A stretch of 64,000 nucleotides of DNA from Halogranum amylolyticum. Lineage in GTDB: Archaea; Halobacteriota; Halobacteria; Halobacteriales; Haloferacaceae. Where the stretch lies: the NCBI RefSeq assembly GCF_900110465.1, contig NZ_FODV01000005.1:310001-374000 (forward strand), in the 5' to 3' direction. Under the pieces are notes generated by a model. The model did not search any database, was not told where the DNA came from, and was given only the letters and a program-made list of their open reading frames with translations. Shown here piece after piece: positions 43,369 through 51,453 of the stretch. Numbering within the stretch: position 1 is the stretch's first letter; each line of letters opens with the position of its first letter. Made by a program: the position numbers and the translations under genes.

Positions 43369-44972
43369 ACGGCGCAGAGCTCCTCGTCACCTGTCTGGAG
43401 GCCGAGGGCGTCGACCACGTGTTCGGCCTCCCCGGCGAGGAGTTGGAGGACGTGCTGTTCGCGCTCCGGGACTCGTCGATCGAGTTCGTCCCCGTCCGCC
43501 ACGAGCAGGGGGCGGCGTTCATGGCCGACGTCCACGGACGGCTGACGGGCGATGCGGGCGTCTGTCTGTCGACGCTCGGGCCGGGTGCGACGAACCTGCT
43601 GACGGGCGTCGCCGACGCTCACCTCGACAAGTCGCCGCTCGTCGCCGTCACCGGCCAGGGGAGCCGCGAGCGACTCCACAAGGAGAGCCACCAGGCGCTC
43701 GACGTGGTCGACGTCTTCGAGTCGGTGGTGAAGTGGAACACCCAGCTCGACGACGTGGCCGTCATCAACGAGTCGGTCCGCAAGGCGTTCAAACTCGCCG
43801 AGTACGAGAAACCCGGTGCGACGCATCTGGAGATCCCCGAAGACGTCGCCGCCGAAGCGGTCGACGACGAACCGCTCCCGGTGCGCGACCCCGTCCGCCG
43901 ATCAGACCCCGACCACCAGTCGGTAGAGCGAGCGGCCCGCCACCTCACCGACGCCGACAGACCCGTCGTGCTCGCCGGTAACGGAGCCGTACGAGCGGAC
44001 GCCTCGGCGTGTCTCCGCGAGTTCGTCGAGTCGACCGGACTGCCGGTCGTCGCGACCTACATGGGGAAGGGAGCCATCTCCGACAGACGGGCACAGTCGC
44101 TGATGACGCTCGACTCCGGGCCCGACGGCGAGGCCGCGGACGTCGTCGAACGCGCCGACTGCGTGCTCGCGGTGGGCTACGACATCGCCGAACACGACCC
44201 CGAAGGGTGGAACCCGAACAAGGAGACGACGGTGCTACATCTCGACCACGAACCCGCGGAGGTGTACGAACACTACAACCCCGAGGTGGAGATCGTCGCC
44301 GACCTCTCCCGTGGTCTGGAACGACTCACCGAGTCGGTCGACCGGACGAAAGAGACGTGGTGTGCCGACGTCCACGAGACGGTGCTGGACCACGCGTTGA
44401 CGAAGCCCGACGCGGACGACCCGACGACGGTCGCCGGCGTACTCCCGTATCTCCGAGAGGCGATGGCCGACGAGGACGTGCTGCTCTCGGACGTCGGCAG
44501 CCACAAGATGGCGATCGCCAGGGGATTCCCCGTCTACGAACCGAACACCTGCATCATGTCTAACGGCCTGGCGAGCATGGGTATCGCCGTCCCCGGTGGC
44601 GTCGCCGCCGACCTCGCCGTCGACTCGAACGTCGTCGTCGCGACGGGTGACGGCGGCTTCCTGATGAACGCCGCAGAACTGGAGACTGCGGCGCGACTCG
44701 GACTCGGCTTCACCGTCCTGCTGTTCGTCGACGACGACTACGGGCTCATCTCGGAGAAACAGGAGTCCCACACCGGCGAGTCGTTCGGGACCCGGCTGTC
44801 GAACCCGGAGTTCGTCGGGTTCGCGGAGAGTTTCGGCATGGCGGCTCACCGCGTCGAGACGTGGGAGGAACTGTCGTCGGTGCTGGCGTCGGCGGTGCCG
44901 TCCGACGAGTTGACGCTCGTCGAAGTTCCGCTCGACGGGGAGGCGGCGAGCGGCGGTACTCCGAAGGAGTAG
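43365..44972 (+). CDS. Thiamine diphosphate enzyme, acetolactate synthase large-subunit-like
   Basis: A 535-residue ThDP enzyme. The catalytic glutamate lies in VRHEQGAAFMADVHGRL near residue 47. The diphosphate/Mg site is GDGGFLMNAAELETAARLG near residue 429, with Asp in the position usually held by the second Asn, as in catabolic AlsS enzymes. No regulatory subunit gene follows. It may make acetolactate from pyruvate or act as a 2-oxo acid decarboxylase feeding the aldehyde dehydrogenase, with which it overlaps by four bases (ATGA). The reaction remains open. Confidence 0.85.
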   Translation: MNGAELLVTCLEAEGVDHVFGLPGEELEDVLFALRDSSIEFVPVRHEQGAAFMADVHGRLTGDAGVCLSTLGPGATNLLTGVADAHLDKSPLVAVTGQGSRERLHKESHQALDVVDVFESVVKWNTQLDDVAVINESVRKAFKLAEYEKPGATHLEIPEDVAAEAVDDEPLPVRDPVRRSDPDHQSVERAARHLTDADRPVVLAGNGAVRADASACLREFVESTGLPVVATYMGKGAISDRRAQSLMTLDSGPDGEAADVVERADCVLAVGYDIAEHDPEGWNPNKETTVLHLDHEPAEVYEHYNPEVEIVADLSRGLERLTESVDRTKETWCADVHETVLDHALTKPDADDPTTVAGVLPYLREAMADEDVLLSDVGSHKMAIARGFPVYEPNTCIMSNGLASMGIAVPGGVAADLAVDSNVVVATGDGGFLMNAAELETAARLGLGFTVLLFVDDDYGLISEKQESHTGESFGTRLSNPEFVGFAESFGMAAHRVETWEELSSVLASAVPSDELTLVEVPLDGEAASGGTPKE

Positions 44973-44990
44973 TCGTAGAGAGCGGGTACG

Positions 44991-45230
44991 CTACGCTTGA
45001 CGATAGTCGTGCCCGACGCGGAGTGCAACGACGTTCGCGACGAGCAGGCCGAGGAAGACGATCGCTCGGCTGCCGTCGATGCCGTCGAACAGGAGGGGCA
45101 CGTACAGGAACGGGAGGGCGATTGCGGCCCAGAACCCGACGAACCTGATCGGACCCAGCGCCATCTGGAGGGCAGTAGACCCCGTATCGAGCGAGGAGTG
45201 GTCGTTGGCTGTAGTTGACGCGCCTGACAT
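44991..45230 (-). CDS. Small membrane protein, two predicted helices
   Basis: A 79-residue protein. The start MSGASTTANDHSSLDTG is polar; hydrophobic segments follow near residues 26-45 (PIRFVGFWAAIALPFLYVPL) and 54-72 (RAIVFLGLLVANVVAL), then a short charged end HDYRQA. A TATA-like GTTATATG on this strand at 45266-45273 lies 36-43 bases upstream, so the transcript probably starts close to the ATG at 45228-45230. Many haloarchaea carry such small membrane genes. Function unknown. Confidence 0.65.
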   Translation of the reverse strand: MSGASTTANDHSSLDTGSTALQMALGPIRFVGFWAAIALPFLYVPLLFDGIDGSRAIVFLGLLVANVVALRVGHDYRQA

Positions 45231-45581
45231 CTGGAGCACCTACATTCTGATAAGCCTGATAGACTCATATAACGAAGAGACCGTTCACCCGAGTTCACCT
45301 TCCTCTGTGACACCCTACTACCGACTGAGAGCGGTCGAGAGGCCGTATATGTCGATCTCGCCTTATCGCTTTCGTTCGACGGAGAGTCACGCTGCAAGGA
45401 TGTTGCTAAGCCGTCACGAACCGCGAAACCGGGCGTTTAGGGGGTTGGTAGTGGGTGACTACGGGTCGTTAGGCCCATGTTAGACACTACCATTCACACC
45501 ATTGGCCGCGAGTTAGTATCCACCCAACCGGACGGGTCGGCGAACGGTGGGCTTTTCTCCCCCGATTACGCGGGTTCGCAC
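45231..45581. other. Intergenic region upstream of purM
   Basis: This 351-base gap holds the promoter for the small membrane gene on the minus strand (TATA-like at 45266-45273) and must hold the purM promoter. The purM frame stays open back to 45477, but the residues there do not belong to the family. Several GTTAG strings occur at 45470-45520. I see no gene or clear RNA in it. Confidence 0.5.
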
Positions 45582-46556
45582 ATGAACGAGGACGCCGAAG
45601 AGGAACTCACGTACGCGGAGTCGGGAGTCGACATCGAGGCCAGCGAGGCGGCCACGGCGGCGCTCGTCGGTGCGGTCGGCGAGAGCGAAGGCGACTACGC
45701 GGGGCTGTTGGACATCGGCGACCGCTATCTCGCGCTCGCGACCGACGGCGTCGGAACGAAGCTGCTCGTCGCCGAGGCGCTCGGCGACTACTCGACGGTC
45801 GGGATCGACTGCATCGCGATGAACGTCAACGACCTCGTGGCGGCGGGGGTCCGCCCGGTCGCGTTCGTCGACTATCTCGCCGTCGACACGCCCGACGAGA
45901 CGTTCGCCGAGCAGGTCGGGACGGGACTCGCCGCCGGTGCCGCGGAGGCCGACATCGAACTCGTCGGCGGCGAGACAGCGGTGATGCCCGAGGTCGTGAA
46001 GGGGCTCGACCTCGCGGGCACCGTCGCCGGACTGGCCGCGAAAGACGCCATCTTCCCCGCTGAGGCCGAACCCGGCGACGCGCTCGTCGGCTTCCGCTCC
46101 TCCGGCATTCACTCGAACGGGCTGACGCTCGCCCGCACGGCGGCCACCCGGAACCACGAGTACACCGACGAGTATCCGTTCGACGACTACGACACCGTCG
46201 GCGAGGCGCTCCTGGAGCCGACGAAGATCTATACGCATCTGCTCGATCCGATGCGCGAACACGACGTCCACGCCGCCGCTCACGTCACCGGCGGTGGGTG
46301 GACGAACCTCGAACGGATGGGTGACTACCGCTACGAGATCGACGACGCCTTCGAGCCGCAGTCGGTCTTCGAGTTCATCCAGTCGGAGGGCAACGTCTCC
46401 GACGAGGAGATGCACCGGACGTTCAACATGGGGACTGGTTTCGTGGCGGCGCTCGCCCCCGACGACGCCGAGGCGCTCGCCGACGCGACGGACGGGCGCG
46501 TCGTCGGCCACGTCGAGGAGGGCGAAGGCGTGTCGGTCCGCGGACTGGAGCTGTAG
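45582..46556 (+). CDS. purM: Phosphoribosylformylglycinamidine cyclo-ligase (AIR synthetase)
   Basis: A 324-residue PurM, which closes the imidazole ring to form AIR in purine synthesis, using ATP. The core motifs are LTYAESGVDIEASEAAT near the start, LATDGVGTKLLVAEALG near residue 60, GGETAVMPEV near residue 130, and GFRSSGIHSNGLTLART near residue 170. The ATG at 45582 begins MNEDAEEELTYAESGVD, which fits the family; upstream ATGs do not. Its stop directly abuts the stop of the membrane gene at 46557 on the other strand. Confidence 0.95.
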   Translation: MNEDAEEELTYAESGVDIEASEAATAALVGAVGESEGDYAGLLDIGDRYLALATDGVGTKLLVAEALGDYSTVGIDCIAMNVNDLVAAGVRPVAFVDYLAVDTPDETFAEQVGTGLAAGAAEADIELVGGETAVMPEVVKGLDLAGTVAGLAAKDAIFPAEAEPGDALVGFRSSGIHSNGLTLARTAATRNHEYTDEYPFDDYDTVGEALLEPTKIYTHLLDPMREHDVHAAAHVTGGGWTNLERMGDYRYEIDDAFEPQSVFEFIQSEGNVSDEEMHRTFNMGTGFVAALAPDDAEALADATDGRVVGHVEEGEGVSVRGLEL

Positions 46557-46976
46557 TCAGACCGACCGCGGATCGTCGGTACCGGAGAGACGGTAGCCGA
46601 ACCGCGACCAGAAGCGTTCGACTCCGACGCCGACGAGGAGGAGTCCGCCGACGGCGGTGAGATACCAGCCGACGGCAGGGACGTATCCGCCGACGGCCGC
46701 GTTCTGCCAGTAGACGGCCACCGCGACGAGCGACAGCACGCCGACGACGAGGGTCGCGGTCTCGGAGACGACCCGCGAAGCGAACCCGTGGAGGGCACCG
46801 ACGACGAGAACGGCGGGGAGCAACAGCGCACCCCAGGTGTCGAGTCCCGTCTGGAGGCCGGGGAGGGCCACCAACCAGCTGTTCGACGCGAGCCACGGAG
46901 ACAGAGACCCCGTGGCGACCAGCGCCGACGCGAGGAGCGTGATCGCAGACCGAGTAGTAGACGGCAGGCGGCTCAT
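46557..46976 (-). CDS. Small membrane protein, four predicted helices
   Basis: A 139-residue protein with hydrophobic stretches near residues 11-27, 48-66, 71-89 and 98-118, ending in a basic FWSRFGYRLSG tail. No functional motif is recognised. Its stop abuts the purM stop with no base between. The ATG at 46974-46976 follows an AT-containing upstream segment. Function unknown. Confidence 0.72.
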   Translation of the reverse strand: MSRLPSTTRSAITLLASALVATGSLSPWLASNSWLVALPGLQTGLDTWGALLLPAVLVVGALHGFASRVVSETATLVVGVLSLVAVAVYWQNAAVGGYVPAVGWYLTAVGGLLLVGVGVERFWSRFGYRLSGTDDPRSV

Positions 46977-47047
46977 TGTCAGTCGTTAACAGCCGCACGA
47001 TATCCGCCTTTCGCTCGGCGCAAAAACGAGCGAGAGAGAGAGAGGAG

Positions 47048-47587
47048 TCAGGAGAGCTGTCGAGCGATGTCGGCCTCAGTGATGATGCCGACCGCTTCGC
47101 CGGCCTGCGTCACCATCACGGCCTTGTAGTGGTCGAGCAGGTTCCGCACCTCGTCGACGGTCGCGTCGGGCGACACCGACGGGAACGACTCGCTCATGAT
47201 TTCGCTGACCGGGAGGGTGCCGACGTCGTCGCCCGCGCGGATGATGTCGCTGTGACTGATCGACCCGACCGGGATCCCCGCCTGGATGACCGGGAGCTGC
47301 GAGTACGCGGCGTCGTCCATCTGCTGTTCGGCCTCTCGGACCGCCTCGTCGGGCGCGACGCTGACGATGGTCTCGTGCATGATGTCGTCGGCGCGGACGA
47401 CACTCCCCTCCGCCTCGTCGAGCGCGTTGACGATGCGTCGGAGCGTCGACAGGCGCGGATCGACGTCACCGCCCTCGATGCGGGCGATCAGCGGCTGCGA
47501 GACGCCGGCCATCTCGGCCAGTTGACTCTGCGTCAGTTCGAGCGACGTCCGTCGCTCTCTGAGGTCTTGCGGCGTGGGGAGTTCCAT
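47048..47587 (-). CDS. XRE helix-turn-helix plus CBS-pair regulator
   Basis: A 179-residue protein. Residues 5-60 form an XRE-type helix-turn-helix (LELTQSQLAEMAGVSQPLIA); two CBS domains follow (DDIMHETIVSVAPDEAVREA near residue 68, and SEIMSESFPSVSPDATVDEV near residue 128). CBS pairs bind adenosyl ligands, so DNA binding may depend on AMP, ATP or SAM. This combination is common in archaea. A perfect palindrome next to the start codon suggests that it controls its own gene. Confidence 0.92.
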   Translation of the reverse strand: MELPTPQDLRERRTSLELTQSQLAEMAGVSQPLIARIEGGDVDPRLSTLRRIVNALDEAEGSVVRADDIMHETIVSVAPDEAVREAEQQMDDAAYSQLPVIQAGIPVGSISHSDIIRAGDDVGTLPVSEIMSESFPSVSPDATVDEVRNLLDHYKAVMVTQAGEAVGIITEADIARQLS

Positions 47588-47595
47588 ACCAACTC

Positions 47596-47610
47596 ATAAC
47601 CCAGGGTTAT
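47596..47610. promoter_or_regulatory. Palindrome overlapping the XRE-CBS gene start region
   Basis: ATAACCC-A-GGGTTAT is a perfect 7-base inverted repeat lying 9 bases upstream of the regulator's ATG, just inside its TATA-like AT-rich box (47608-47618). It is well placed for autorepression by the XRE domain. Confidence 0.5.
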
Positions 47611-47793
47611 TAGAAAAACTTTCGACGCAGACGACTCTCGGTGTGACTGGCGTTCGCACTGCGAGAACTACAACCGTCTCGGAGCGTGCCACTCGGAGAG
47701 AGTACTGAAGCCGGCCGGAGACCCAACGATCCTCGGCGAGCCACGAGGCCAGTTCTCACGTGGAGACGCGCCGAGCTGCGACGAGAGTCGCTC

Positions 47794-48162
47794 TCAGTCC
47801 CGTTCGTCGTCCTCGTCGCCCTCGGTCTCGACGATCTCGATGACCGACAGCGGGACGTCGCGGAGCGCACCGCCGACTTCGCTCTTGGCGATGCGGGAGG
47901 CGTGTTCCTCGTTCTCGGCGTTGAAGATCTCGATCTCCATCAGCAGTCCGACGAGCGCCGTGTCGGCGGCGATGAACGCCGAGTCGAACGGTTCGCCGCA
48001 GGCCGGACAGCCAGTGACGCCGACCTCCACCTCGACGTACTCCTTGTTCTTCTGGTTTAATCGCTTGCCGGCCTCGCTGACGGCGACACCGATAGCGTCG
48101 TCGATATCGTCGACGTCGCGGACGAGCCACGCCGCCTCCATCGCGACGAGATAGTTACTCAT
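47794..48162 (-). CDS. DUF555 (UPF0212) family protein
   Basis: A 122-residue archaeal protein of the DUF555/UPF0212 family. A zinc-type knuckle CPACGEPFDSAF lies near residue 52, after SEAGKRLNQKNKEYVEVEVG, both typical of the family. The acidic tail is haloarchaeal. Found through most euryarchaea; the function is unknown. The ATG at 48160-48162 begins MSNYLVAMEAAW, the standard start. It lies upstream of the CBS regulator on the same strand, 206 bases away. Confidence 0.9.
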   Translation of the reverse strand: MSNYLVAMEAAWLVRDVDDIDDAIGVAVSEAGKRLNQKNKEYVEVEVGVTGCPACGEPFDSAFIAADTALVGLLMEIEIFNAENEEHASRIAKSEVGGALRDVPLSVIEIVETEGDEDDERD

Positions 48163-48305
48163 ACCCCCAGAGATGGGGTGGAGGGTTTCGTGCTTTGTGG
48201 TTCGCGCGCCACCGCGGGAGGCTCACCCTTGGGTGACGGAACCACGCCACAGACGGCGTCTCGATGCCGAAACCGAGCGTCCGATGCGCGCATCACCAGC
48301 CGATT

Positions 48306-48326
48306 ATTCTCATAACTTACGAGAAT
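48306..48326. promoter_or_regulatory. Imperfect 21-base palindrome
   Basis: Arms ATTCTC and GAGAAT surround ATAACTTAC; nine of ten base pairs match about the central C. It lies 144 bases upstream of DUF555 and 162 before the next gene, so the controlled gene is unclear. Confidence 0.4.
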
Positions 48327-48451
48327 CGCTGCCGTCAGCGACCGAGTAATTTTCCGAATCTCTCTCGAAGTCCCAGTTCAGTTTCGTCTGCTACAACTTC
48401 GGTTGAATCGCAAGACTGGACCGGGGTAGACTCGCCCGCCGGGCGGGAAAG

Positions 48452-48459
48452 CTTATATA
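48452..48459 (+). promoter_or_regulatory. TATA box of the small membrane gene
   Basis: CTTATATA is centred about 32 bases before the ATG at 48488, the spacing of a leaderless haloarchaeal transcript. This supports the short gene that follows. Confidence 0.6.
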
Positions 48460-48487
48460 GGCCGACGTCGCCCCCACGGGTAGGTCG

Positions 48488-48661
48488 ATGATCGAAACGG
48501 CGTCGCGGTTGACCCTGTTCGCACTGTACCAGTTCACCGTCGCACTGGGAATCCTCCTGTTCCCCGTCGCGGTCCTCGCCCGCCGCGTGGGAGTGGAGCT
48601 CCCGCTCGGTCGGGTCGTCGCCCGACTCGGTACCGCCTACGAGAACGTGGACGCTCGCTAA
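48488..48661 (+). CDS. Small membrane protein, 57 residues
   Basis: The frame runs from ATG 48488-48490 to TAA 48659-48661. MIETASRLTLFALYQFTVAL starts the product, and residues 9-30 form one hydrophobic segment followed by an Arg pair (LARRVG) and a polar tail. A strong TATA box sits at the leaderless distance upstream. I chose it as real because promoter, codon bias and membrane segment agree. Function unknown; it precedes the proteasome gene by 140 bases. Confidence 0.65.
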   Translation: MIETASRLTLFALYQFTVALGILLFPVAVLARRVGVELPLGRVVARLGTAYENVDAR

Positions 48662-48801
48662 CCTCCCCGCCCCCACCCGTTCTGTGCAGTTCGGTTCCGC
48701 CAGTGATCACGCCGACGAACCGCTCGTCCGAGCGGTGCCGGCAGGGGCAAGCCGGGAGGGAAGGGTGGCATTTATCAGCGCGCCGGGCCAAGTGGGGGCT
48801 A

Positions 48802-49527
48802 ATGCGTACGCCAGGCGACTTCTCCAGCAATCTCGACGCGCTGAACGGCGACCACTCCAACGTGTTCGGCCCGGAACTCGGCGAGTTCCCGGAGACCGAG
48901 CGCCGCGCGGAGTCGTCGCCCGACGAAGAAATGAAGACGGGAACGACCACGGTCGGCCTCAAGACCAGCGAGGGCGTCGTCCTCGCGACCGACATGCGCG
49001 CCAGCATGGGCTACATGGTCTCCTCGAAGGACGTCCAGAAGGTCGAGCAGATCCACCCGACGGCCGCGCTCACCATCGCCGGATCGGTCTCGGCTGCCCA
49101 GTCGCTCATCCGCTCGCTGCGCGCGGAGACGAGCCTCTACGAGACCCGTCGCGACAAGGACATGAGCATGCGCGCGCTCGCGACGCTGCTCGCGAACTTC
49201 CTACGTTCGGGTGCGTTCTTCGTCGTCCAGCCCATCCTGGGCGGCGTCGACGACGAAGGACCGCACGTCTACAGCATGGACGCACTCGGCGGGATGAGCG
49301 AAGAGGACTACACCGTCACCGGTTCCGGCAGTCAGTACGCCCTCGGTGTGCTCGAGCAGCACTACGACGAGGAGCTCTCCGTCGAGGAGGCAAAGACCGT
49401 CGCCGCGAAGGCGATCCAGAGCGCCGTCGAGCGTGACCTCGCCTCCGGCAACGGGATCAACGTCGCCGTCGTCACCGAAGACGGCGTCGACGTCACCCGT
49501 CACAAGGACTTCGCGGAAGTCCTCTGA
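48802..49527 (+). CDS. psmB: Proteasome beta subunit (with propeptide)
   Basis: A 241-residue 20S proteasome beta subunit. The first 47 residues form the propeptide, which ends at MKTG; self-cleavage before Thr48 (TTTVGLKTSEGVV) frees the catalytic threonine. The conserved lysine lies in SSKDVQKVEQIHP, and GSGSQYALGVLE is the family's late motif. It assembles with alpha subunits made elsewhere to form the core protease. The ATG at 48802 gives the usual haloarchaeal MRTPGDFSSNLD start. A TATA-like TTTATCAG lies about 30 bases upstream. Confidence 0.97.
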   Translation: MRTPGDFSSNLDALNGDHSNVFGPELGEFPETERRAESSPDEEMKTGTTTVGLKTSEGVVLATDMRASMGYMVSSKDVQKVEQIHPTAALTIAGSVSAAQSLIRSLRAETSLYETRRDKDMSMRALATLLANFLRSGAFFVVQPILGGVDDEGPHVYSMDALGGMSEEDYTVTGSGSQYALGVLEQHYDEELSVEEAKTVAAKAIQSAVERDLASGNGINVAVVTEDGVDVTRHKDFAEVL

Positions 49528-49562
49528 ACGTCCGAAAAAAGCACTCGTTACCGCACTGTTTT

Positions 49563-51101
49563 CTACACCCAGTCGGCGAAGCTTCCGTCGAGCAGCGTCT
49601 CCGCCTGCTTTCGGATGTACGCCTGCTGCATCCCCGTGATCGCTGCTTCGAGGTCGTCGCCGTCGGCGAGCCGTGACTCCACTCGTTCGCGTTTCCAGCT
49701 CGCCGGCGTGCGCGCCGCCTCGACGCGCGCCTGCAGCGGCGCGATGTACCGTTCGGCTTCGGCGGCGCTACAGCCCGCGGACTTCAGGCCGTCGGCGGCG
49801 TGAGCCAGTAGGTCGTCGTAGACCTCGACCGGGTTAGTCGTCTCCTGGCCGTCGTTGGTCACCCACCGTTGACCGCTGTCGAGACCGTCGCGCATGGCGG
49901 CGTAGAAGTTCTCTCTGGCGACCGTCCAGTCCATGTCGGCGACGGGGTGCCGACGCTGGGGGAGACTCTCCATCAGCCCCGCGAACGCCGCCTGGAACGC
50001 GATGGAGTCTCTGACCGTCGGCTGGGCGGGGATCGGACGGAACTCGACGCGGGCGTTCGCCGACGAGCGCGTCGCGCCGCCGAACACCGGGCGAACCCAC
50101 CGCCAGTAGGTGCCGTGTTTCATCCGGAGCGTCGCGAACTTGTCGTCGAAGCGGTCGCCGTCGCGGGAGACGGGCATCGGGACGAACGTCTCGTCTTCGA
50201 GGACGCGGTCGACCGCCTGGTCGACGCTCTCGAGGTCCTCCGGAAACGCGACCTTGTCGCTCTGTGTCGCCGTGTTCAACACCGACTCGAACACGCGGAT
50301 CCGGTGTTCGTCCCACGCCTCGGCGATCACCGTCTCGGCGTCGACGTCCTCGTCGTAGAGATCGGGCGGGAAGAACGGCGAGTTGACGCCGAGTGCGAGC
50401 AGCGGACCGGCGACGCGGGTGGCGTAGTTGAAGTACGTCGGCAAGTCGGCCGCGTGCGACATCTGGTAGTGAGGTTGGATCGAGGTGATGAGGCTCTCGG
50501 GCATCACCGTCGGCGCCTCGTACGAGACGTTCGGTGCCTCGACGGCGAACGTCTCGGGTGCGTCCGGCCCGTTCGCCATCGCGTGATACCGGACGGCGTC
50601 GCTCATGTTGGTCGCGATGTCGACGCCGTCGTCGTCGACGCTCCCGCCGAGGTACTCGCGGGCCGTCTCGCCGGCGGGCGGGATCGTCCACAGCGCGTCG
50701 CTGACGAGACGCATCCCTTCCGACCGCGTGCAGTCGAGGGCGGCGCTCAGTCGTGCGAGGACCTCCGACTCCTGTGCCCGCAGTCCGTGGGGGTTGAACG
50801 GTTGCGGGCTCGTACTCATCTCGGCGTTGTGGAGGCCCAGTTCCTTCTCGAACCCGATGAGTTCGAGCAGTCGTCGTGGAACGCGCATCAGCGAACACGC
50901 CAGATCCTCGTCGCCCGACCACCGACCGTCGTCGACGGCGTAGAACTCGTACTCGAAGCCGACGATAGACTGGTGGTTGTCGAACGTCCCGTCTCTGAGT
51001 TCGTCCTTGACGACTTCGGCGTCGGCCTCGGCTTCCGCCCGGAACGCCTCGACGTCGATGGCGAGAACGTCCCGAACGGCCCCCGCGAGGTCCTTGCTCA
51101 T
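49563..51101 (-). CDS. Glutamate-cysteine ligase-like (GCS2-type) carboxylate-amine ligase family protein
   Basis: A 512-residue protein of the GCS2-like ligase fold. VGFEYEFYAVDDGRW near residue 47 and LGLHNAEMSTSPQPFNPHG near residue 88 match the metal/glutamate-binding strands, and NARVEFRPIPAQPTVRDS near residue 345 matches the late ligand strand. The usual substrate would be glutamate joined to an amine. It is longer than the gamma-glutamylcysteine synthetase that I know from Haloferax, so the acceptor is uncertain. Its stop converges on psmB with 35 bases between. Confidence 0.75.
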   Translation of the reverse strand: MSKDLAGAVRDVLAIDVEAFRAEAEADAEVVKDELRDGTFDNHQSIVGFEYEFYAVDDGRWSGDEDLACSLMRVPRRLLELIGFEKELGLHNAEMSTSPQPFNPHGLRAQESEVLARLSAALDCTRSEGMRLVSDALWTIPPAGETAREYLGGSVDDDGVDIATNMSDAVRYHAMANGPDAPETFAVEAPNVSYEAPTVMPESLITSIQPHYQMSHAADLPTYFNYATRVAGPLLALGVNSPFFPPDLYDEDVDAETVIAEAWDEHRIRVFESVLNTATQSDKVAFPEDLESVDQAVDRVLEDETFVPMPVSRDGDRFDDKFATLRMKHGTYWRWVRPVFGGATRSSANARVEFRPIPAQPTVRDSIAFQAAFAGLMESLPQRRHPVADMDWTVARENFYAAMRDGLDSGQRWVTNDGQETTNPVEVYDDLLAHAADGLKSAGCSAAEAERYIAPLQARVEAARTPASWKRERVESRLADGDDLEAAITGMQQAYIRKQAETLLDGSFADWV

Positions 51102-51203
51102 ACCCCTACTGTGCGACGACTGTTCTTCAAGCCGTTGGCTCGGTCACAGCGGCGGGGACAGACCAGAGAAAGAGTTAGTGTCTCGTGACACCATACCACA
51201 CGT

Positions 51204-51374
51204 ATGGCGAAGAACTCTGCCCCACCATCCGAACCGACGGAGACCAGTCTGGAACCGCTGTCGACCTACGAGTGTCTCGAGTGCGGCGCGCGGACGGAGG
51301 CCGCCCACCACCCCCCGATGTGTGAACGTTGCGGCGGCGAGATGCAGAACCTCAGCGTCACGCGCGGACAGTGA
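51204..51374 (+). CDS. Small rubrerythrin-type zinc-ribbon protein
   Basis: A 56-residue protein from ATG 51204-51206 to TGA 51372-51374. After a 20-residue polar lead comes a compact ribbon: CLEC at residues 24-27 and CERC at residues 40-43, ending in GGEMQNLSVTRGQ. This matches the rubredoxin-like tail of rubrerythrins and the many stand-alone short haloarchaeal proteins of that kind. It may bind zinc or iron. It is divergent from the GCS2-like gene and 79 bases before the DICT protein. Confidence 0.75.
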   Translation: MAKNSAPPSEPTETSLEPLSTYECLECGARTEAAHHPPMCERCGGEMQNLSVTRGQ

Positions 51375-51453
51375 GAACGGTCATCGATGATCATTTTTAC
51401 GACCTGCTGTCGTCGCACGAAAGAACTATCTCCGTCATCGACATCTCTCGGAT

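Larger units (their letters stand above)
48163..48487. other. Intergenic region with near-palindrome and TATA box
   Basis: These 325 bases separate the DUF555 gene from the small membrane gene at 48488. They hold an imperfect 21-base palindrome (48306-48326) and a good TATA box (48452-48459) for the rightward gene. I find no gene or RNA in it. Confidence 0.5.
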
